64,000 bases of DNA from Vibrio fluvialis (lineage in GTDB: Bacteria > Pseudomonadota > Gammaproteobacteria > Enterobacterales > Vibrionaceae), in NCBI RefSeq assembly GCF_900460245.1, contig NZ_UHIP01000001.1:2542001-2606000 (forward strand), written 5' to 3'. How positions within the stretch are numbered: position 1 is the first letter of the stretch; every line of letters starts with the position of its first letter. Below, in pieces: positions 33,193 to 42,666 of the stretch. The position numbers and the translations under genes were made by a program. A model generated the notes under the pieces. That model had not been told where the DNA came from and did no database searches. It saw nothing but the letters and a program-made list of their open reading frames with translations.

Positions 33193-35025
33193 TTACTCTA
33201 CGGTCACCGCTTTTGCCAGGTTACGTGGCTGGTCTACGTCAGTGCCTTTGATCAGTGCAACGTGGTAAGACAACAGCTGCATTGGAATGGTGTAGTAGAT
33301 TGGCGCCGTGATTTCACTCACGTGCGGCATGGTCACAATCTTCATAGTGTCATCCCCTTCAAAGCCAGCCGCTTGATCAGCAAACACATACAGCAGACCG
33401 CCACGTGCGCGCACTTCTTCAATGTTGGATTTGAGTTTTTCCAGTAGATCGTTGCTTGGAGCCACCACAACCACTGGCATGTCAGCATCGATCAGCGCTA
33501 GCGGGCCGTGTTTCAATTCGCCGGCAGCGTATGCTTCGGCGTGAATGTAAGAAATCTCTTTCAGTTTCAGCGCCGCTTCCAGAGCAATCGGGAAGTATTC
33601 GCCGCGGCCCAGGAACAGTGTGTGGTGCTTCTCGGCAAAGTCTTCGGCGATCGCTTCGATCTCTTTTTCACACGCCAGAGCGGTTTCAATCTGTTGTGGC
33701 AGAGCGTGTAGCGCTTCAACAATCTCTTTTTCCTGCGCTTTGTCGATCACTTGCTTCTGTTTGCCCAGAGCGGTTACCAGCATCAACAGTGCGGACAGTT
33801 GAGTAGTGAAGGCTTTGGTTGATGCCACACCAATCTCAGTGCCAGCGCGAGTCATGAACGCGAAATCTGATTCACGCACCAGTGACGAGCCAGCCACGTT
33901 ACAGATGGTCATTGCCGCCATGTAACCTTTTTCTTTCGCCAGACGCAGAGCAGCCAGCGTATCCGCAGTTTCACCCGACTGCGACAACGTGATCAGCAGG
34001 CTGTTTGGACGCGTTACAAATTTGCGGTAGCGGAATTCAGACGCGATTTCCACGTCACAGCTGACACCAGCCAGAGCTTCAAACCAGTAACGTGCTGTCA
34101 TACCTGCATTGTAAGAGGTACCGCAAGCGACGATTTGTACGTGTTCAACTTTGTTCAGAATGTCCGCCGCGTGCACACCAATGCTTTCGGTAACCACAGA
34201 ATCTTTGGTCAGGCGACCTTCCATGGTGTTGATCAGCGCTTTTGGCTGTTCGAAAATTTCTTTTTGCATGAAGTGACGGTAGTGCCCTTTGTCACCCGCA
34301 TCGTGTTCAGCATTTGATTCCACGATTTCACGTTCAACCGCTTCACCGAACGTGTTGAACACTTTCACTTCACGGCGAGTCACTTCTGCCACGTCACCTT
34401 CTTCCAGATACATAAAGCGGCGAGTCACGCTCAGCAGCGCCAATTGGTCTGATGCCAGGAAGTTCTCACCCACACCGAAACCAATCACGATCGGGCTGCC
34501 AGAACGCGCTACCACTAAGCGGGATGGATCTTTACGATCAACCACAACCGTACCGTACGCGCCTTCCAGCTGTTTTACCGTTTTCTGCACCGCTTCCAGC
34601 AGCGAACCTGCAGTGCGCAGTTCCCACTCCACTAGATGGGCAATCACTTCGGTATCGGTTTGTGACTCAAACACGTAACCGCGCTCACGCAACTGTTCAC
34701 GTAGTACTTCGTAGTTTTCAATGATGCCGTTGTGTACCACAGCGATATCACCAGACATGTGCGGGTGTGCGTTGATTTCAGATGGCTCACCGTGAGTTGC
34801 CCAGCGTGTGTGCGCAATACCCGTACCGCCCGCAACGTGCTCCGCTTCAACGGCATCCGCCAGCTCTTGCACTTTACCCAGGCGACGAACGCGCGTCAGC
34901 TGACATTCACTGTCTACCACTGCCACACCAGCAGAGTCGTAACCGCGGTATTCCAGACGGCGTAGGCCTTCCACCAGAATTTCAGCGACATCACGTTGTG
35001 CTACTGCACCAACAATTCCACACAT
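33193..35025 (-). CDS. glmS: Glutamine-fructose-6-phosphate aminotransferase (isomerising) GlmS
   Basis: GlmS makes glucosamine-6-phosphate from fructose-6-phosphate and glutamine, the entry to UDP-GlcNAc, peptidoglycan and LPS. The 610-residue protein starts MCGIVGA, so Cys2 is the N-terminal nucleophile after Met removal. It has the class II glutaminase domain (1-240) and two SIS domains (about 290-600, with CGTSYNAGM and SQSGETADT), and ends LAKAVTVE. The codons at its 3' end form the TnsD binding site attTn7. The transposon has separated the gene from its terminator. It follows the deoR-type regulator on the same strand by 100 bp. Confidence 0.98.
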   Translation of the reverse strand: MCGIVGAVAQRDVAEILVEGLRRLEYRGYDSAGVAVVDSECQLTRVRRLGKVQELADAVEAEHVAGGTGIAHTRWATHGEPSEINAHPHMSGDIAVVHNGIIENYEVLREQLRERGYVFESQTDTEVIAHLVEWELRTAGSLLEAVQKTVKQLEGAYGTVVVDRKDPSRLVVARSGSPIVIGFGVGENFLASDQLALLSVTRRFMYLEEGDVAEVTRREVKVFNTFGEAVEREIVESNAEHDAGDKGHYRHFMQKEIFEQPKALINTMEGRLTKDSVVTESIGVHAADILNKVEHVQIVACGTSYNAGMTARYWFEALAGVSCDVEIASEFRYRKFVTRPNSLLITLSQSGETADTLAALRLAKEKGYMAAMTICNVAGSSLVRESDFAFMTRAGTEIGVASTKAFTTQLSALLMLVTALGKQKQVIDKAQEKEIVEALHALPQQIETALACEKEIEAIAEDFAEKHHTLFLGRGEYFPIALEAALKLKEISYIHAEAYAAGELKHGPLALIDADMPVVVVAPSNDLLEKLKSNIEEVRARGGLLYVFADQAAGFEGDDTMKIVTMPHVSEITAPIYYTIPMQLLSYHVALIKGTDVDQPRNLAKAVTVE

Positions 35026-35056
35026 GTTTATTACTCCGTAACTATTTTTGTTTCAG

Positions 35057-35108
35057 CTTCTCTGCGGCATTCCAGCCGGGGCAGCAAGCAAAAGGCCCGT
35101 CAGAGAAG
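35057..35108 (-). promoter_or_regulatory. Compact three-way-junction fold in the glmS leader
   Basis: On the minus strand three helices nest without gaps: CTTCTCTG/CAGAGAAG (outer, 8 bp), GGGC/GCCC and CGGC/GCCG. There are only two unpaired bases (AC) at the junction. It ends 31 bases before the glmS ATG and has no T-tract, so it is not a standard terminator. It may control glmS expression or be an sRNA target. The function is unknown. Confidence 0.45.
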
Positions 35109-35125
35109 GAGGGTATTTGTTATGC

Positions 35126-35887
35126 TCAGGCCCGAATCACTCGGACCTGATGAGATTCAATTTGCGCCGCGTACTCGTCGGGTAACTCTTTATCAGTGAC
35201 CAGCACATCGATATTGTCCCACGCCAGTTCTAAGTTCGGGATTCTGCGGCCAACTTTGTCCGATTCAACCATGACGATCACTTCACGCGAGACTTCTGCC
35301 ATGACTTTGCTTAATCCCACCAACTCATTAAACGTAGTCGTGCCACGTTCAAGGTCAATGCCATCAGCACCAATAAACAGCTGGTCAAAATCGTAAGAGC
35401 GCAGTACTGATTCCGCGACTTTGCCCTGAAACGATTCGGAATGCGTATCCCAGGTTCCGCCAGTCATCAGCAGCGTCGGTTCACTTTCCAGTTCGTTGAG
35501 CGCGTTCGCCACATGCAAGGAGTTGGTCATCACCACCAGCCCACGTTTGTCGTTCAACTGCTCAATCAAAGCACCAGTCGTACTGCCGCTGTCGATCACA
35601 ATTCGATTGTGGTCACGAATTAATTTTGCGGCGGCTTTGGCGAGTGATATCTTTCGAACCGAAACTTTTGAACTCATTTCGTCAGCGACCACTTCTTTCG
35701 GCAAAGCGATCGCACCGCCGTAGCGTCTTAACAGTAGCCCATTGGCTTCTAAAGAGGCCAGATCCTTTCGAATAGTGACTTCGGAGGTTTCAAACTGACT
35801 AGACAAAGCCTCGACACTGACCTCACCCTGTTCATTCACCAGATTGGCAATCGCATGGCGTCTCAGCTGTGTATTTCGTTTCGACAT
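35126..35887 (-). CDS. DeoR/GlpR-family transcriptional regulator
   Basis: This 253-residue protein has an N-terminal DeoR helix-turn-helix (RRHAIANLVNEQGEVSVEALSSQFETSEVTIRKDLASLEANGLLLRRYGGA, residues 9-60) and a C-terminal sugar-phosphate-binding domain of the ISOCOT fold (IDSGSTT, FIGADGIDLERG, VMVESDKVG). DeoR-type repressors respond to phosphorylated sugars. Its position before glmS suggests control of amino-sugar metabolism, perhaps sensing GlcN-6-P or fructose-6-P, but this is inference. A palindromic operator candidate lies just upstream. In V. cholerae the same gene sits between glmS and pykF. Confidence 0.88.
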   Translation of the reverse strand: MSKRNTQLRRHAIANLVNEQGEVSVEALSSQFETSEVTIRKDLASLEANGLLLRRYGGAIALPKEVVADEMSSKVSVRKISLAKAAAKLIRDHNRIVIDSGSTTGALIEQLNDKRGLVVMTNSLHVANALNELESEPTLLMTGGTWDTHSESFQGKVAESVLRSYDFDQLFIGADGIDLERGTTTFNELVGLSKVMAEVSREVIVMVESDKVGRRIPNLELAWDNIDVLVTDKELPDEYAAQIESHQVRVIRA

Positions 35888-35904
35888 GGTTTATTTTTTA
35901 TCAA

Positions 35905-35940
35905 GTTTCGAATCGAAACAAATTATAATCAAACCGAAAC
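35905..35940. promoter_or_regulatory. Candidate operator of the DeoR-type regulator
   Basis: GTTTCGA-A-TCGAAAC (35905-35919) is a perfect 7-1-7 palindrome. A further CGAAAC lies at 35935-35940 and TTCGTTTCGA at 35877-35886 over the start codon. Repeated TTTCG/CGAAA words are typical of DeoR-family operators. The location immediately before the gene suggests autoregulation. Confidence 0.6.
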
Positions 35941-36318
35941 ATTCGTGTCTATTTATTTTGATCCAAAAAATTAATATTTCGCGCTAAAACCTTGTCCTAA
36001 GACAAATCTTAGACAGTGATATTGCCGCCATTCAGTGGTAGAATTCACACCCGAAAAGAAAAAAAATTACAGAATGCGGCGTGATATTTTTGTAACTTTC
36101 GCCGTTTAAAGTGACTAAGTCACAGATTTCTGAAATTTCATCCCAAACAAATGGTCATAAAATGACTAAATTTGTTGAAAGACTTTCAGCTTTGGAGTGA
36201 AAGAAACTCGTGAACTACACTTGGCAATTGAAGACGAAATGTTGCCACCACCGAGATCACTTTGGGGCTACGCACCAAACTTCTATTTCTTAATATTTAT
36301 TACCGGAGAGACCCTTCC
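35941..36318 (+). other. Long 5' region of pykF
   Basis: About 380 bp without a gene. It contains the perfect palindrome GTGACTAAGTCAC at 36111-36123, with a second TGACTAA at 36163-36169. It must hold the pykF promoter. I see no Cra (FruR) site of the enteric type. Confidence 0.4.
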
Positions 36319-37731
36319 ATGAAAAAGACCAAAATCGTTTGTACGATTGGCCCTAAAACTGAATCTGTAGAGAAACTGACTGAACTGGTCAACGCAGGCA
36401 TGAACGTAATGCGCCTGAACTTCTCTCACGGTGACTACGTTGAACACGGTACTCGTATTGCGAACTTCCGCCAGGTCATGGAAAACACTGGTAAGCAACT
36501 GGCTATCCTGCTGGATACTAAAGGTCCTGAAATCCGTACCATTAAACTGGAAAACGGTGATGACGTTGATCTGGTTGCTGGTCAAGAATTCACTTTCACT
36601 ACAGATACCTCTGTTGTGGGTAACAAAGACATCGTTGCCGTGACTTACGCAGGCTTCGCACAAGACCTGAACGTAGGTAACACCATTCTGGTTGACGACG
36701 GTCTGATCGAAATGGAAGTGATTGCTAAAACTGACTCAGAAGTAAAATGTAAAGTGCTGAACAACGGCGCACTGGGCGAAAACAAAGGTGTAAACCTACC
36801 AGGCGTATCTGTGAACCTGCCAGCCCTGTCTGAAAAAGACAAAAACGACCTGAAATTTGGTTGTGAACAAGGCGTTGATTTCGTTGCTGCTTCTTTCATC
36901 CGTAAAGCATCTGACGTGAAAGAAATTCGTGAAGTACTGGCTGCAAACGGCGGCGAGAACATTCAAATCATCTCTAAAATTGAGAACCAAGAAGGCGTAG
37001 ACAACTTCGACGAAATCCTTGAATTGTCTGACGGCATCATGGTTGCACGTGGCGACCTGGGCGTAGAAATCCCAGCGGAAGAAGTTATCTTCGCGCAGAA
37101 GATGATGATCGAAAAATGTAACCGTGCCCGTAAAGTGGTTATCACTGCAACTCAAATGCTGGATTCAATGATCAAGAACCCACGTCCAACTCGCGCAGAA
37201 GCGGGCGACGTAGCGAACGCGATCATGGACGGTACTGATGCAGTGATGTTGTCTGGTGAAACAGCGAAAGGTAAATACCCTGTTGAAGCAGTTACTATCA
37301 TGGCGCAAATCGCTAACCGTACGGATTCTGCACTGAAAGCAGAACTGGGGTCTCGTCTGGACAGCCCACGTCTACGCATTACTGAAGCAGTATGTAAAGG
37401 CGCGGTAGATACAGCTGAGAAACTGGCTGCTCCACTGATCGTTGTTGCAACTGAAGCAGGTAAATCTGCACGTTCAGTACGTAAGTACTTCCCAACTGCA
37501 AACATCATTGCCGTAACGACTAACAAGAAAACGGCTGCGCAGCTGGTTCTGAGCAAAGGCGTAGCGCCAGTTGTTGTTGACTCAATCGACAGCACTGACG
37601 ATTTCTACCGTCTGGGTAAAGAGATCGCTCTGGAATCTGGTCTGGGTAAAAAAGGCGACATCGTCGTGATGGTTTCTGGTGCTCTGGTCGCTTCAGGCAC
37701 TACAAACACGACTTCAGTACACGTACTGTAA
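36319..37731 (+). CDS. pykF: Pyruvate kinase (PykF type)
   Basis: It converts phosphoenolpyruvate and ADP to pyruvate and ATP, the last step of glycolysis. The 470-residue protein starts [16 protein letters not shown] and contains [16 protein letters not shown], the catalytic [16 protein letters not shown] segment and [12 protein letters not shown]. It ends in the allosteric C-domain with [20 protein letters not shown]. Sequence and length match type I, the fructose-1,6-bisphosphate-activated enzyme. The ATG at 36319 has a GGAGAG ribosome binding site. An in-frame start 57 bp earlier is rejected because the added residues are not family-like. Confidence 0.97.
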   Translation: MKKTKIVCTIGPKTESVEKLTELVNAGMNVMRLNFSHGDYVEHGTRIANFRQVMENTGKQLAILLDTKGPEIRTIKLENGDDVDLVAGQEFTFTTDTSVVGNKDIVAVTYAGFAQDLNVGNTILVDDGLIEMEVIAKTDSEVKCKVLNNGALGENKGVNLPGVSVNLPALSEKDKNDLKFGCEQGVDFVAASFIRKASDVKEIREVLAANGGENIQIISKIENQEGVDNFDEILELSDGIMVARGDLGVEIPAEEVIFAQKMMIEKCNRARKVVITATQMLDSMIKNPRPTRAEAGDVANAIMDGTDAVMLSGETAKGKYPVEAVTIMAQIANRTDSALKAELGSRLDSPRLRITEAVCKGAVDTAEKLAAPLIVVATEAGKSARSVRKYFPTANIIAVTTNKKTAAQLVLSKGVAPVVVDSIDSTDDFYRLGKEIALESGLGKKGDIVVMVSGALVASGTTNTTSVHVL

Positions 37732-37747
37732 TCCGCGTTTAACGCAT

Positions 37748-37777
37748 AAAAAAATCGGGGCATGGCCCCGATTTTTT
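37748..37777 (+). terminator. pykF terminator
   Basis: AAAAATCGGGGC-ATG-GCCCCGATTTTTT, a perfect stem with a 3-nt loop and T-run, begins 17 bp after the pykF stop. Confidence 0.93.
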
Positions 37778-37788
37778 GTTTCTGTCTC

Positions 37789-37920
37789 TTACCAACCAAA
37801 AAACTCTTTGTGGTGAGTGTTAAGCAATAACACCATAGGTAGGAAGTAAAGCGCACTGAGCTTAAATCCTAATACCACCAAAAAGCCAATTGTGAGCCTT
37901 ACTAGAAAATGATTAACCAT
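37789..37920 (-). CDS. Possible small membrane protein
   Basis: A 43-codon frame begins MVNHFLVRLTIGFLVVLGFKLS and contains one or two hydrophobic segments before a short NTHHKEFFGW tail. It stands in the 378-bp gap between pykF and the GGDEF gene. The frame can be extended upstream to 37998. There is no strong ribosome binding site. It could be a real small inner-membrane protein or chance. The rest of the gap (37921-38109) shows nothing I can name. Confidence 0.3.
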   Translation of the reverse strand: MVNHFLVRLTIGFLVVLGFKLSALYFLPMVLLLNTHHKEFFGW

Positions 37921-38109
37921 ACTCTGCCCCGTCTTGCCCAGAGTGTGCGATTTCCGTTCCCTTTCACCGCCCCACTGCGGAGAAAGTGACTGCTCCATTC
38001 AAAATTTGGGCGACCACTGATGAAAATACCAACAGTGTACTTATTAATCAGTTTAGCTCAAGAGAAATTTAAAATTCGACTTTAGTCGAATTGTCAGAAA
38101 AGTGTGACA

Positions 38110-39984
38110 CTAAGCAATCTCATCACTGCTGCGGCAAAGCGAGACCTGGTTTCGGCCCAATGTTTTCGATTCATACAGGGCGATATCCGCACACTTATAC
38201 GAACGAGTACTGTCTTGCGTCAGGTCCGTAATCCCTGCACTGATTGTAACCGTTAGACTTTGGTCTATATCCACAGCGACACGAAGGCGCTCCACGACAG
38301 CCTCTGCTTCTTCAATGTCGGTATGCGGCATCAGAACCGCAAACTCTTCCCCACCGATACGGGCAATAAAGTCGGTCGCTCGCAGTTGCTGCGCCAGAAT
38401 ATGGGCAACTTTCGCAATCACGCGATCCCCCTCATCATGACCAAGCTCATCATTGATGCGTTTGAAAAAGTCGATGTCGATCAACACCAGACACGCGTCG
38501 TGACTATCCGGATAACGTTGCACCAGCTGCGTTTGAGCTTGCAGCTCCTGTTCGAACTTACGGCGATTCCAGAGATGGGTCAGTGAATCTTTTTCGCTCA
38601 GCTCACGCAGTTTGTTTTCCAATGCTTTACGTTCGCTGATATCCACCAGTGACGTGATGTAATAACTGACTCGCCCGGCTTCAAAGATTGCCTGAATGCG
38701 CATGATGGTAGTGAGTGTCTGATGCTCGGCGGTCACCAGTTCGATTTCACCTTCCCAGAAATGATTCTCCGCCACCTTTTCCAACACATTGAGGACGTGA
38801 TCCATACCATCGTGACACAGCAGCACTTTCAGTGCATTGCGCCCCAACACCCAATGACTGCTGAGACCAGTGATCTTTTCAAACTCCTGATTGACCATGA
38901 TCACTTGATGTGACTTATCGGAAATCATCACCGCCGACATGCCATTCAGCGCGGCTCGCGCCAGCTTACTTTCTATGTTGCGGCGATGATAATGCAGCGC
39001 AATCGAAACGGTCGGTAATGCAAAAATCAGCACGATGAGAAACACAAACACCCCTTCTTTGACCAAATCATTGAGGTCGCGCTCAACACGCTTGGTCAGT
39101 TGCTCAGGTGTCAGATTGATCACCAGATGGAGTTGCTGTTTGTCCGAGATCGAAACCGTGGTAAACACCAAAAGATGCTTTTTCTCCAGCAGGTAGCCAC
39201 TCCCTTCGCGCTTGATGCGATCCCAGCTCAGGGGATAATGCTGGGCAAGGTTATCGCTGTGAAACTCTTCATGGGCGAAAGTGAGATGCGTATCGGCGTA
39301 TTTATCCGTGAGGTAAACGCCGGCATCAGACACCAGCTTAGGACGAAGATCTTTTTCCAACGCATAGTTAAGGCGATTGGAGAGGTTCCAGATATCCACA
39401 TCAATCATGATGTAGCCATAGCGCTCTCCTAAGATACCAACCGGAGTGACGATCCTTACGGACGGAACGGTTTGAATGCTCTCCCCGATTTTAACGATCC
39501 GATTGGCGCTCCAAGAACCAACTTGGTCGTCAGAAAGCGTCTGTGCATAGCGAAAAAGCTCGCTATCCTGATAACTCTGCAGCGTCTTGACCGAATTTGC
39601 CTGATGCGTTGCCGATGAGTAATCAACCCGAATCAGCTCCAGGCCTTGCGGATCAATAAAGCGAATATGGTTGTACCATTTCTGGCTTTTAGCCACGGAA
39701 ATAAACACGTTTTCCAACTGAGACCGGTTGGTTTCGTTAGGAGAAAGGGCAAAATCGCAGGTGCTCTGACCGTGGCCAAGCAGGTCAGCCACAGAAAATA
39801 GCTGTTCTTGAATACTGGTAAATTCGCGTTCACTGTACGCGAGTTGATTGAGTGCTTCGCGCGCCGTCTGGCTGATGTTGCTTTGTTTGAGCTGCTGATA
39901 ACGCTGAACGTAATAGGCGACAATGACGGTCGTGATCAACGTACAGGTGATGAGAAGAAATATGACGACTCTGGAAAATCTCAT
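38110..39984 (-). CDS. Membrane diguanylate cyclase with periplasmic sensor, PAS and GGDEF domains
   Basis: It makes cyclic-di-GMP from two GTP. The 624-residue protein has a first membrane segment (residues 6-27), a periplasmic sensor of about 280 residues of the Cache type (RFIDPQGLELIRVDY, VRIVTPVGILGERYGYIMIDVDIWNL), a second membrane segment (about 310-332), a PAS domain (LARAALNGMSAVMISDKSHQVIMVNQEFEKITGLS) and a C-terminal GGDEF domain with DSLTHLWNRRKFE and the active-site RIGGEEFAVLMP. GGEEF is an active variant. The sensed ligand is unknown. It is a single gene, and no phosphodiesterase (EAL) domain is present. Confidence 0.92.
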   Translation of the reverse strand: MRFSRVVIFLLITCTLITTVIVAYYVQRYQQLKQSNISQTAREALNQLAYSEREFTSIQEQLFSVADLLGHGQSTCDFALSPNETNRSQLENVFISVAKSQKWYNHIRFIDPQGLELIRVDYSSATHQANSVKTLQSYQDSELFRYAQTLSDDQVGSWSANRIVKIGESIQTVPSVRIVTPVGILGERYGYIMIDVDIWNLSNRLNYALEKDLRPKLVSDAGVYLTDKYADTHLTFAHEEFHSDNLAQHYPLSWDRIKREGSGYLLEKKHLLVFTTVSISDKQQLHLVINLTPEQLTKRVERDLNDLVKEGVFVFLIVLIFALPTVSIALHYHRRNIESKLARAALNGMSAVMISDKSHQVIMVNQEFEKITGLSSHWVLGRNALKVLLCHDGMDHVLNVLEKVAENHFWEGEIELVTAEHQTLTTIMRIQAIFEAGRVSYYITSLVDISERKALENKLRELSEKDSLTHLWNRRKFEQELQAQTQLVQRYPDSHDACLVLIDIDFFKRINDELGHDEGDRVIAKVAHILAQQLRATDFIARIGGEEFAVLMPHTDIEEAEAVVERLRVAVDIDQSLTVTISAGITDLTQDSTRSYKCADIALYESKTLGRNQVSLCRSSDEIA

Positions 39985-40094
39985 AACCTACGCAACTATC
40001 CGACCACTCAATGAAGGCGCGCATTATATCACCTTCACGCCCAGACTGAATAAAAAGCTAGCGATTCCGTACCATTTACTACGATTGGTATTGC

Positions 40095-40120
40095 ATCCAG
40101 AGCTTTAGTTGGCTCTGGAT
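40095..40120. terminator. Hairpin downstream of the SIMPL gene
   Basis: ATCCAGAGC / GCTCTGGAT form a perfect 9-bp stem with an 8-nt loop, 24 bp past the stop of the SIMPL gene. There is no clear T-tract, so it is a weak terminator candidate. Confidence 0.4.
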
Positions 40121-40143
40121 GATTTCACTAGCGGGTTGTTCAG

Positions 40144-40842
40144 TTAATCGACAAGTTTATAGATAACATCCACACGGTCGCGAATGACCAGGGTGGCATC
40201 CTGATAGGTATCGCTGGCATCCATTTTTTCATTCATGCTCATCGCGCGCATCATGACGGGTTGAGGATTCATGGTGTTGTAATCCACGCGCCACACGCCG
40301 CCCAGATTACGTTTAAAGCCTTTCGCAATCGAACGAGCTTTCAGTTTGGCATCCTCAATCGCCGCCATACGCGCTTGTTGCTGATATTTCGCTTCATCAC
40401 GCACTTTCAGTTGCACGTTGTCGACCTGATTAATGCCGTTCGCCAATGCAATGTCAAGATACTGATTCAGATTAGCGACGTCATCCACCTCCACGGTCAC
40501 ACTGCGCGACGCACGATAACCGACCAGTTCTGGCTGACCTGATTTAGGATAATGGTATTGCGGCGCCAGATAGAGATTGGAGCTGGAAATTTGCTGCGCG
40601 CTAACACCGGATGATTTCAATTGAGTCGTAAACGCCGCTACCACTTTATCCACCGCCGCTTTGGCCTGCTCGGCGTTCATGGTGGTTTCCGTTACTTTGA
40701 CCGAAAACTGCGCCATGTCCGGTTTAGCCACCACTTCACCATAACCAGAGGTTACCAGATGAGGGAAATTCGGTTCCTGTGCCTGAGCGGTAACCGCACC
40801 CAAGCTAACAATCACAACGGCGAGCTGAGAGATCAATTTCAT
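40144..40842 (-). CDS. SIMPL-domain periplasmic protein (DUF541, YggE-like)
   Basis: This 232-residue exported protein has a signal peptide (residues 1-21, AVTAQA) and a SIMPL/DUF541 domain: HLVTSGYGEVVAKPDMAQFSVKV at the start, AVDKVVAAFTTQLKSSGV, and YRASRSVTVEVDDVANLNQYLDIALANGINQVDNVQL. E. coli YggE is linked to lowering oxidative stress. The biochemical activity is not known. In enteric bacteria yggE is also next to argP/argO, and here argP follows it on the same strand 176 bp upstream. Confidence 0.87.
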   Translation of the reverse strand: MKLISQLAVVIVSLGAVTAQAQEPNFPHLVTSGYGEVVAKPDMAQFSVKVTETTMNAEQAKAAVDKVVAAFTTQLKSSGVSAQQISSSNLYLAPQYHYPKSGQPELVGYRASRSVTVEVDDVANLNQYLDIALANGINQVDNVQLKVRDEAKYQQQARMAAIEDAKLKARSIAKGFKRNLGGVWRVDYNTMNPQPVMMRAMSMNEKMDASDTYQDATLVIRDRVDVIYKLVD

Positions 40843-41017
40843 TCCATTTATCCTTCATGTTAATGGCTGGGCGGAATTATTGAGGCCCAGTCGCAGAATT
40901 CGCCAATGCGAACCTGCAGAAATCATTGGCTCTATCATAGGTGAAATAGTGCACATACTCAGCGGCTTCGCGTGAAAATGACACAACTTTGACGTGCCTT
41001 GTTTGCGTCAGATTTCG

Positions 41018-41917
41018 TCAATCTTGTGGCAGCACTTTGCGCGCGTACGCCACGATCGATTGCGAAATGGTTTTCAACATGCCACTTTCGAGCTGCCAGT
41101 GATGCCAGTACAGCTGTTGATCGATAAAGTGCCCCGGCAGGACATCGACCAGTTTGCCTTGTTTGAGTTCGTGACAAATCTGAATCTCCGGGATGAGTGC
41201 AAAGCCAAACCCGTGCAACGCCGCTTTTACGCACGCTTCGGAACTGCCTACCGAATGTTTTACATCGAAGTGCACTTCATGGCCGACAAACGCCTGTACG
41301 AAACGTTCATTGATGAAGTCCTGCTGGTCAAAAGCGACCGAAGGTGCAACCTGAAACCTCTCACCCGTAACCCCTTCGGCGAAATAGCGCTGATGGAACT
41401 CCGGTGAGCAGACACAGAGATACGGCATATTTCCCAATAGCACCGCCTGACAACCGGGGATGGTTTTCGACGATTGGCTGATGGCGCCCACGACTTCACC
41501 ATTCTTGAGTTTCTCTATCGTGCGGTGCTCATCGTCCACCAGCAGGTTGATTTCTACTTTTCTGGGGGCAATCAGTGGGGCGAGTGCAGGCAACAGCCAA
41601 GTCGCCAGACTGTCAGCGTTGGTGGCGATTGACACGGCCACGGGTTTCTCTACACCATCATTATTCAATTGCGGCAGAATGTCCTGCTCCAGCACACAAA
41701 CCTGCCGATAGAGCCCAAGTAACTTCTGTCCCGCAGGTGTCACTTTGGGTGGTGTCTGACGCACGAGCACAGGTTGCGCTAACCATTTCTCCAGTTGTTT
41801 GATTCGCTGAGACACCGCCGACTGAGAGATGCACAGCGTTTCCGCCGCTTTTTCAAAGCTACCTTGTGCGATAATTTCATCCAATGCTTCTATCCAGCGG
41901 TAATCCAATCCACGCAT
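41018..41917 (-). CDS. argP: LysR-type regulator ArgP
   Basis: ArgP (IciA) activates the arginine/lysine exporter gene argO and other basic-amino-acid genes in response to arginine and lysine. The 299-residue protein has an N-terminal helix-turn-helix (YRWIEALDEIIAQGSFEKAAETLCISQSAVSQRIKQLEKWL, residues 6-46) and a LysR effector-binding domain. It is transcribed divergently from the exporter gene at 42031 across 113 bp, the classical argP-argO arrangement, so the shared gap should contain its operator. Confidence 0.93.
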   Translation of the reverse strand: MRGLDYRWIEALDEIIAQGSFEKAAETLCISQSAVSQRIKQLEKWLAQPVLVRQTPPKVTPAGQKLLGLYRQVCVLEQDILPQLNNDGVEKPVAVSIATNADSLATWLLPALAPLIAPRKVEINLLVDDEHRTIEKLKNGEVVGAISQSSKTIPGCQAVLLGNMPYLCVCSPEFHQRYFAEGVTGERFQVAPSVAFDQQDFINERFVQAFVGHEVHFDVKHSVGSSEACVKAALHGFGFALIPEIQICHELKQGKLVDVLPGHFIDQQLYWHHWQLESGMLKTISQSIVAYARKVLPQD

Positions 41918-42030
41918 TTCATCACCATAAGTTAGTCTAATGACTTATTAATATTATTAGTTTTATTTATTTTCAACTATCCCTTATTTTTGCCTTCAGA
42001 TAACTATTTACTCACTTTTGGAATATAACT

Positions 42031-42657
42031 ATGAATTTTTGGATTTTGCTCCAGGGCTTTGGATTTGGTGCAACCATGATCATTCCGATCGGCGCTCAGA
42101 ATGCTTACGTACTCAATCAAGGCATCAAGCGCAACCATCACCTGACGACCGCAACGATTTGCAGCTTCCTCGATATTTTCTTCATCTCTCTGGGGATCTT
42201 CGGCGGCGGCGCTATTTTGTCACAGAGTGAGTTGCTGTTAACTTTCGTGACTGTGGGCGGCATTGCCTTTCTGACCTTCTATGGCCTCCAGTCTTGGAAG
42301 AGCGCCTTTACGGCACAGAGTGAGGAAAATGCCACGACAACCACAGCGAGAGGACACCGGGCGGTGATTCTGGGCACTTTGGCTGTCACTGTGCTCAATC
42401 CTCATCTATATCTGGATACCGTGGTGATTCTAGGCTCAATTGGCGGCCAGTTTGAGGGCAACGATCGACTCTCGTTTGCTGTCGGCACCATTATGGCGTC
42501 GTTCGTGTGGTTCTATTCGCTCTCCATTGGCGCAGCGAAACTGGCACCGACACTATCCAGACCCAGAGTGAAGCAAGCGATTGATATTGGTGTCGCGTTG
42601 ATGATGTTTGGTATCGCCATTGCGCTGACCAAGAACTTGTATCAGTTGTGGAATTAA
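42031..42657 (+). CDS. argO: LysE-family amino acid exporter ArgO
   Basis: This 208-residue inner-membrane protein has about six hydrophobic segments. The N-terminus (FWILLQGFGFGATMIIPIGAQNAYVLNQGIKRNHH) is the LysE/ArgO signature and AVTVLNPHLYLDTVVILGSIG is the second conserved segment. It exports arginine, and in some species lysine, driven by the proton gradient. It is divergent from argP, which should activate it. The ATG at 42031 gives a normal N-terminus. The gene is 9 bp ahead of the following YbaK-type gene, so they probably form an operon. Confidence 0.93.
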   Translation: MNFWILLQGFGFGATMIIPIGAQNAYVLNQGIKRNHHLTTATICSFLDIFFISLGIFGGGAILSQSELLLTFVTVGGIAFLTFYGLQSWKSAFTAQSEENATTTTARGHRAVILGTLAVTVLNPHLYLDTVVILGSIGGQFEGNDRLSFAVGTIMASFVWFYSLSIGAAKLAPTLSRPRVKQAIDIGVALMMFGIAIALTKNLYQLWN

Positions 42658-42666
42658 GGAGCAACG

